Shown here: piece after piece, positions 58,372 through 64,000 of the stretch | How the letters are laid out: each line of letters begins with the position of its first letter | How positions within the stretch are numbered: position 1 is the first letter of the stretch | Source of the DNA: Aurifilum marmelostoma | Lineage: Eukaryota; Ascomycota; Sordariomycetes; Diaporthales; Cryphonectriaceae | DNA: 64,000 bases | Direction: 5' to 3' | NCBI GenBank assembly: GCA_027559495.1 | Contig: JAMXSV010000010.1 | Span: 1,550,001 to 1,614,000 of the forward strand | Position numbers and translations under genes: made by a program | The notes under the pieces: generated by a model | Seen by the model: the letters and a program-made list of their open reading frames with translations, nothing else | What the model was told of the DNA's origin: nothing | Database searches by the model: none

Positions 58372-59492
58372 ATGCCTTCCACTATCAAATTCGCTGCCGC
58401 CGCCGCCGCCGCCGGTGCTGCTGTTGTATCGGCGCATGGACATACGTATGGCATAAATGTTGCAGGCGTTTGGTATGACGGTTACGATCCTACGGTGTAT
58501 CCGTATGAGAGTGATCCCCCAACAGTCGTTGGCTGGTACGTGATATCTACCTACACCACTCCCTTCACCGTGACCTCGCTGGGAATCTGACGCAGTATGG
58601 ATACAGGACTGCCTCTGACACGGACAACGGCTATGTTGCCCCCGATGCCTATGCCTCTGGCGACATCATCTGCCACGTTGATGCCACCCCTGCCGGTGGA
58701 TATGCCAGCGTGCAGGCTGGCGATGAGATTGAGGTCTACTGGAGCGCGTGGCCCACCTCGCACAAGGGCCCCGTGATCGACATGCTGGCAAACTGCGATG
58801 GCGACTGCACAACGGTTACCAAGACGGACCTCGAGTTCTTCAAGATCGCCGCCGTCGGTCTGGTCGACGACTCGGACCTCCCCGGCACCTGGGCCTCGGA
58901 CCAGCTGATCGCCAACAACAACTCGTGGGTCGTCAAGATCCCCGAGGACCTCGCCACCGGCAACTACGTCTGGCGCCACGAGATCATCGCCCTGCACTCG
59001 GCCGAGAACTCTGATGGCGCCCAGAACTACCCCCAGTGCTTCAACCTGGCCGTCACCGGCACCGGCACTCTCGCCCCCACCGGAACCCTGGGTGAGGCCC
59101 TCTACTCCGAGAGCGACGCCGGCATCCTGGTCGACATCTACGAGACCCTCACCAGCTACGACATCCCGGGCCCCACCCAGATCGCCGCCGGCACCAACCT
59201 GGCCCAGTCTGAGGTCTCCATCACCGCCAGCTCCGCCGCCATCACCACTGGCGTCTCCGACTCCGGCTCTGGCTCGTCTGCTGCCACGACCTCGGCTGCC
59301 GCCGTCTCCTCTGCCGCGGCCACCTCCTCGTCTGCCGTCGCTGCCACCTCATCTGCTGCTGCCGTTGCTACCTCGGCGAGCGCCGTCGCCGTCGAGAGCG
59401 CCACCAGCTCCTCTGTCGCCGCCGCGGCCACGACGTCTTCTGCTGCCAAGAGCTGCAAGAAGCGCCGCCACGCGCGTGAGCTCGCTCTGTAA
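58372..59492 (+). CDS. AA9 lytic polysaccharide monooxygenase
   Basis: Exons 58372-58535 and 58607-59492 (71 bp intron), 349 residues. The signal peptide (MPSTIKF then an Ala run) ends VVSA, placing His22 at the mature N-terminus as AA9 requires. Copper site: His22 and His107 (WPTSHKGPVIDML) form the histidine brace and Tyr196 (AQNYPQCFNL) is axial; His185 (ALHSAE) and Gln194 fit the second sphere. The cysteine pairs Cys77/Cys199 and Cys118/Cys122 look usable. The catalytic domain ends near residue 255. A Ser/Ala/Thr-rich, probably O-glycosylated tail follows (about 270-335) without a CBM1, then SCKKRRHARELAL. The enzyme oxidatively cleaves cellulose or related glucans outside the cell; C1/C4 regioselectivity cannot be told. 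Confidence 0.92.
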
Positions 59493-62400
59493 ATGACAAA
59501 AAACTTGATGCATGACAAGATGACGTGCGATATGCACTGTACATTCCGGTCTACTTGGCAATCCCTGGGCTATGGGAAAGGCTGACAGTCCGAGTGACTG
59601 TTAGATACTGAGAGCGAAAGTTTCGATTCATTTTTGTATATGAATTCACACACAAAGACAAAATATATCTTTTTTTTCCAACACGTGTGTCCTTGACTAT
59701 TACTGTGCCTCCTTGCTTCTAGTGACCAGCTCAGCAGCAGCAGCAGCAGCGCCATCTCATCTCTGCGTAAGAGACCGCTGACCGTATTCCCGCGCCTATT
59801 GCATAATAGGAAGTAGATTCGTCTTGCGAGGAAATTGCAGGAGGCCTGCCGAAGCAAGCGATAGATCCCTGGCACGTTTCCAACTTGCAGTTCTCGAAAC
59901 TAAGCTTTGCCTAATGCAGGACATCTTCCTGTAATCCTTGTCGCCACAGTACTGCCGTCCTATGTATGATCAAGCTTCTCGCGGTGCTTGGAGACCCACA
60001 GCACTACCTGATGACGCCACGGACCCAGCCGAGGGGGGGCGGATACTGCCGGGGCTTACAGTGTTAAGCATTAGGAGTACTTTGAAACAGCCCGTCGTCG
60101 ATAGATAGAATTGTAGGCTTTGAAGCTTGGGGATAGGAGAATTCTCCCAATTTTATTAACTTGGGAGAGAAAGAGAGGAGCAGCATCTCGGGGCTCTGTG
60201 GGTGTTGAGATGTGCTTCTGTTGGATGAAGACTATCCGCACACGGTTGGAAAAATGATAATAGGAGTAGATTGTCCGTCAGAGGCATAACGGTCTTCGAA
60301 GTCGGGGCGGCCACAATGCGATGTGTAGGTCGTTATCTGGAACCGAATCAGAGTTACTTTGTCTTTCCAGACTGTGCAACATTTTTCTATAGATAATGAA
60401 CTTTCTTCTTCTCTTCTTTTCCAAATCCTCCCGTCCTTCTTTCAGGCGGCAGTGAAATTCGCATCTAGAGTGTGAGTATTGGAGACTCCATCAGCTCTCG
60501 AAATCTGAAGAAATAGAGCCCCCGGCGCTATCTGTTTTCCCTTTGAACATTATGTAAATAAGCGACCTATTGCACTTCTCCGGCTACTAATCATGTAGTT
60601 ACTTAAGTAGTCAGGCCTCCTCGAAGATAGGGCACTTACTCCCTCCACGAAAGGTTGAGAGAAAGCTGCACTTCAAGTGTACCGCATCCTCTCTGCATAC
60701 CGCATGAAGTCATATTATTTATGGCTATCTTGACACCCAGCAGTTGAAACTCCCGCTAATTATTGTGGACAAGGCGGCGTTGGAAAGGACGAGCACTCCG
60801 TCGCTTGCTATTGGTTCAAGAACGGCACCGCCAATTATATTATCAAATTCAAAGATGAACAGAATAGGCATTCTGGGCGGAATCAAAGAAGAGCAAATCA
60901 CAATTAGTCTTGAGACTTTTTCAATACTTGATGTGCTCCGTACAGACCTCCCCGTTTATGCAGTCACAAACACGCGCCAGAAATTGATGAATTTGGGAAT
61001 TAGCATCAATACTTTGCCACTAATAGCCACTGGCTTCAGGGAGAATATTCGATAATACTACCACTGGGCATATTGTCCCGCCTCATCTACCCCCTCCAAA
61101 TTAGCAAGCCCACCTAGAACCGTCACACCCGGTCCCAAAAGCCCCCTCTCGGGCCATTTGCATATGCTATTTGCATAGGACGACGATAATGTTATGTTAA
61201 CGAACAAAGCTTGTGGCTACAAAGGTCCAGGTTCTCGTAATTAGTCACCTTTTGTACGACCATGCCTGGTACAGACCAATCCAAGAGCACGACATGGATG
61301 AAGCGCCAGAGCGGGTACGTCAGGACATCTATTACAAAGTTCTCTACTTGTAAGAATGAGAATGTCTAATCCTTGCTGTCAGATCCATCTTGGTAATGGG
61401 GCTGTTTGATTTGGAGGTTGAAAAAGCCGCCTGCTAGGTTTCGGGTGGCTCAAGGTAGTCAAGAGTTATCATGCAAGGGAACCCATCTTCTATAGGATGT
61501 TTCCCTAGTGACAGCAGTAGCTAAAATCAATCGCCATTGTGACCTAGAGGACTTGTCAAAGCGGAATCAAGGTGTTTTATGAGGGAAAAGTTCCGTCCAG
61601 TCATAGACTCCGCCCAGCCTTGTGAGGCGAGAAATGTAGGAGACGATGGCTAGTCTCCCAGAATTGGCGCTGCACTTATATGTCTTCCCATGAGAAAAGC
61701 GGTGCTCAGTTATCCTTATCATATATGAATCCATCTTATAAACCACCGTTACTTAAACTTGACTGTATGTGGGGTCTGACGCGGTAATCACTGTAAAGCA
61801 TGTGTATATTTGCCTGACTACTTGGGTGAAAGCCTTTGAAACTAGGTCTAAGGAGTGTATGAAAGCTAAATAGAATGACCACTACTATCTGACTGGAAAT
61901 AACAATGGTCTATATAGCTAACGGCGGCTGGACTCGCGCAGAGTCCGTCTGCCACACTCTCGGCATATTAAACATCCAGATGACAAACTTTCTGGAGAAC
62001 GCGTGGTCACCGCTCATTCACATGTCTCTGATCGTCGCTACCAGAGACGGAGTTCAAAGTTGACTGCCAATGCGTTGAGTCAGTTTCAGTGCCTAACGAG
62101 CATGAAGACCATAGAACTGGGTTCCGGTGGGCACCTGCAGTTGGGCAGTCATGCATGCTGACGGCGTCATCCTTCGGGTTCACAGCGACCCAACCCCTTT
62201 CCTCGCAGTCAGCCAAGGCATTCAGTCCGGATTCATTATACAGAGAGCGCAATTGCTTCATCGTGATGCAGTTCCAAGGGATATACTGGTTCAAGCTGGA
62301 TCACACGCAGAGAACCCTAATATTCGCAATCCTTTGGTGAACAAATTTGATCTTTCTCGTTATATATCAAGATAAAACATTTCTGTTGTTTGATAAATCC

Positions 62401-62746
62401 CATAGATTGGTTCTTTGGGCTCGTTTGCGTAACTCAAAAAAAAAAAAAAAAAAAAGAAGGGGAAAAAAAGGCAAGTCGAAAGGTAAAAAAGGTTGGCGTT
62501 CAAGAGGGAAAGGAGAAAAGAAATTGAAAAATGGTTCAAAACCAGACAAGACGCTATGACCGTTACTCTCATCGTCGTCAACTTGCCTGTCGTGTGCTGT
62601 ACTGTCATTTCCTGTTGCCGACACGGAACCGTGATGAGAACCGCTCATAGGTTTCCAGATAAAAGAGAAAGAAAGCATAATTCGTCGTCGTATGTCCATC
62701 CAACGCCAACACCGTGAAGCTCAAAACCATCATGCAAGTATCGTCG
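59493..62746. other. 3.25 kb gene-poor, AT-rich region
   Basis: No gene supported. Open frames at 60744-61055 and 62007-62375 lack starts, domains or splice sites. An A20 run lies at 62436-62455. The sequence reads like unconstrained intergenic DNA, and no terminal repeats or target duplications were seen by eye. Confidence 0.55.
62436..62455. repeat. A20 homopolymer
   Basis: Twenty consecutive A followed by an A/G-rich stretch to about 62540. No transposon-like sequence lies before it, so it is probably a simple repeat. Confidence 0.85.
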
Positions 62747-64000
62747 TCACCCTTTTCTTGATCTTCTGGACGACGAGAACGAATCGGACCGTCCAACCAT
62801 GGCTATAGACCGCAGAGACATCGTGTCATCATGGTCATCACCACCAGGCAGGCCCTGCCTCAGGCTGCGCAGACTGCTCAGGCCAGCCTTGTCCATGCCA
62901 TGCCTGACCGCGGTAACGTTCTCGAGGGTCCTGCTGCGGGAGAAACCCTTGTTAGGGCGGCGATCATCCGAGGGCCGGGGCGAATACGCGGGCGATTGTA
63001 CGCTGCCGGCGTCCCAGTCGTCCTCCTCTCGCGTCGTATCGCTGAAGAAGTCCTCGATGTCCTTCTCCATGGGCGTCTCGAGCGGCGTCTGCTCTTCTCC
63101 GTCCGGCCGTTGTGGTTGGTGTTGTGGGGGCTGCTGCTTGGCAATGCTGCCCTCAGCCTCTCCCCCGCCTTGATGCTGCAGGACCGGCTCGTGTCCTTGG
63201 TCCCCGTCACTCGTTGACGGGGCCTTGACCAGCGCCACGGCGCTGTTCCCCCACCCACGGACGCCTGCAGCGGCAGACTCGCTCTTTTTACGCTGGCAGT
63301 ACGGGCCTAGGGCCTCTCGCAGCATCTGGCGCATAAAGGCCTTGTTGACGTTCTTCCGAACGCGGTCAAAGTAGCGGGCCACATCGCCAATCACCATGAC
63401 CTGAGCCTCATGGTCCACCTCGACAATGTCTGAGTTACAAAGGAAAGAAGTAGTTAGCAATGTAAGATCATTCGTCATTCGGAAGAAGGGCACATAAAGA
63501 ATATGGAATTAGTTATTACTCACCGGCATAGTTGGCCCTCGAGTCATCCTTGACGCGGTGCCGACCGCTGCGCAGGCTCAGGCCCACGGAAGAATAAGGG
63601 AGCTGGGGCAGGTTCTTCTGCTGCTGGTGGGTGTTCGCTTGCGGGTCTGTCCCCGCCCCGTCACGGTCGCGGTCCCTTTCGCCAGATGCGTAGACGTATC
63701 CCTGCTGGAGGGTATCGATGCCTGGCTTGGCAAAGTCACGTTTGCTTCCCACGGATATTGGCCTGTGAGGGAGAGGGGAGGGTTTCACAGTTCAGCATGT
63801 GGAGTGCCCGAGAGTCCGAAGTGAAGGCAGGCGGAAGAAGAAAAAGTTGAGGGGGAGGTTGTGAGAGGATGGTAAGAGGAGAGAATCTGAGACGACTCGA
63901 AACGTACACACACGCGCAGTAATGAGGAAAGCTGTCACTGTGTCGCAGGACAATAAATCGTGTGTAGCCCAGACATTTCCATTCCCATTCAAACTCTGGG
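62747..64000 (-). CDS. Unrecognised protein, 5' part beyond the right edge
   Basis: Minus strand, at least three exons: about 63914-64000 (open at the edge), 63524-63762 and 62747-63429. The joins at 63762 (acceptor) and 63524/63429 (94 bp intron) keep the frame. The edge exon reads EFEWEWKCLGYTRFIVLRHS, its donor being either GTGTGT or GTACGT near 63905-63913. The second exon is basic and polar (VGSKRDFAKPGIDTLQQGY). The third begins DIVEVDHEAQVMVIGDV and a helical stretch (ARYFDRVRKNVNKAFMRQML), then a long disordered tail rich in Gln, Glu, Ser and Arg ending RSRKG. The visible part is over 330 residues. The globular part is near residues contributed by exons 1-3, and I know no family for it. 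Confidence 0.7.

Noticed and set aside
60727..60920. Possible Cys-containing effector-like fragment (PANYCGQGGVGKDEHSV; ACYWFKNGTANY)
   Set aside because: The frame has no start codon or signal peptide, is short (about 57 codons) and overlaps another open frame on the same strand; the evidence is too weak.
62436..62540. A20 run as the tail of a retroposon
   Set aside because: No reverse-transcriptase-like or SINE-like sequence precedes it and no target-site duplication was seen.
1..64000. CRISPR array, terminal inverted repeats or LTR pairs
   Set aside because: No regularly spaced direct repeats and no long terminal repeats were found by eye; the repeats seen are microsatellites and homopolymers. 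A self-alignment would be needed to exclude diverged elements.

Overview
The window looks like a piece of a filamentous ascomycete chromosome (Pezizomycotina, most likely Sordariomycetes). Genes are split by short GT-AG introns (about 42-150 bp) that often carry a CTGAC or CTAAC branch point. Promoters are long and pyrimidine-rich, and there are no operons. The protein set also fits: HP1 with chromo and chromoshadow domains, a Kch-type K+ channel, a NACHT/STAND protein, a LaeA-type methyltransferase, a GH74 enzyme with a fungal CBM1 and an AA9 LPMO. I found no rRNA, tRNA, CRISPR array or intact transposon. Exon joins were worked out by hand from reading frame, splice sites and family motifs.

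Layout. 0-9 kb: the end of (or a complete) small membrane protein, a histidine-phosphatase/phosphoglycerate-mutase-like enzyme (+), a long promoter region and a Kch-family K+ channel (+) with an apparent frameshift. 9.5-14 kb: an FMN-oxidase/ferredoxin-reductase fusion (+), then HP1 (-), with a membrane-segment ORF in the same frame just behind its stop codon. 14-20 kb: a 6.6 kb gene-free stretch between HP1 and a divergent, fungus-specific zinc-knuckle/coiled-coil protein (20362-22481, +). 25-34 kb: a GH2 beta-galactosidase (-) head to head with a GH74-CBM1 xyloglucanase (+), then a cupin-membrane protein (-). 37-40 kb: an aquaporin (+) and a MAPEG protein (-). 40-47.5 kb: a NACHT/STAND NLR-like protein (-) and a LaeA-like methyltransferase (-). 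48.8-53.7 kb: an Artemis-type nuclease (+), a GH43 glycosidase (+) and a 67-residue hydrophilic protein (-). 55-64 kb: a decayed gene remnant, an AA9 LPMO (+), a gene-poor stretch and an unrecognised gene running off the right edge (-).

How the genes relate. Four plant cell-wall genes (GH2, GH74-CBM1, GH43, AA9) in 35 kb point to a plant-associated or saprotrophic lifestyle. The divergent GH2/GH74 pair could form a small xyloglucan unit, because GH74 releases oligosaccharides that carry terminal beta-galactose. The remaining genes look like unrelated housekeeping, chromatin, defence and transport functions.

The most notable sequence-level signal is two otherwise well-preserved genes that are each put out of frame by exactly one extra C within the identical + strand 10-mer GGTCCCCCCT. 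A third, weaker case lies in a C7 run. The window also holds at least twelve G or C runs of 10-17 bases.
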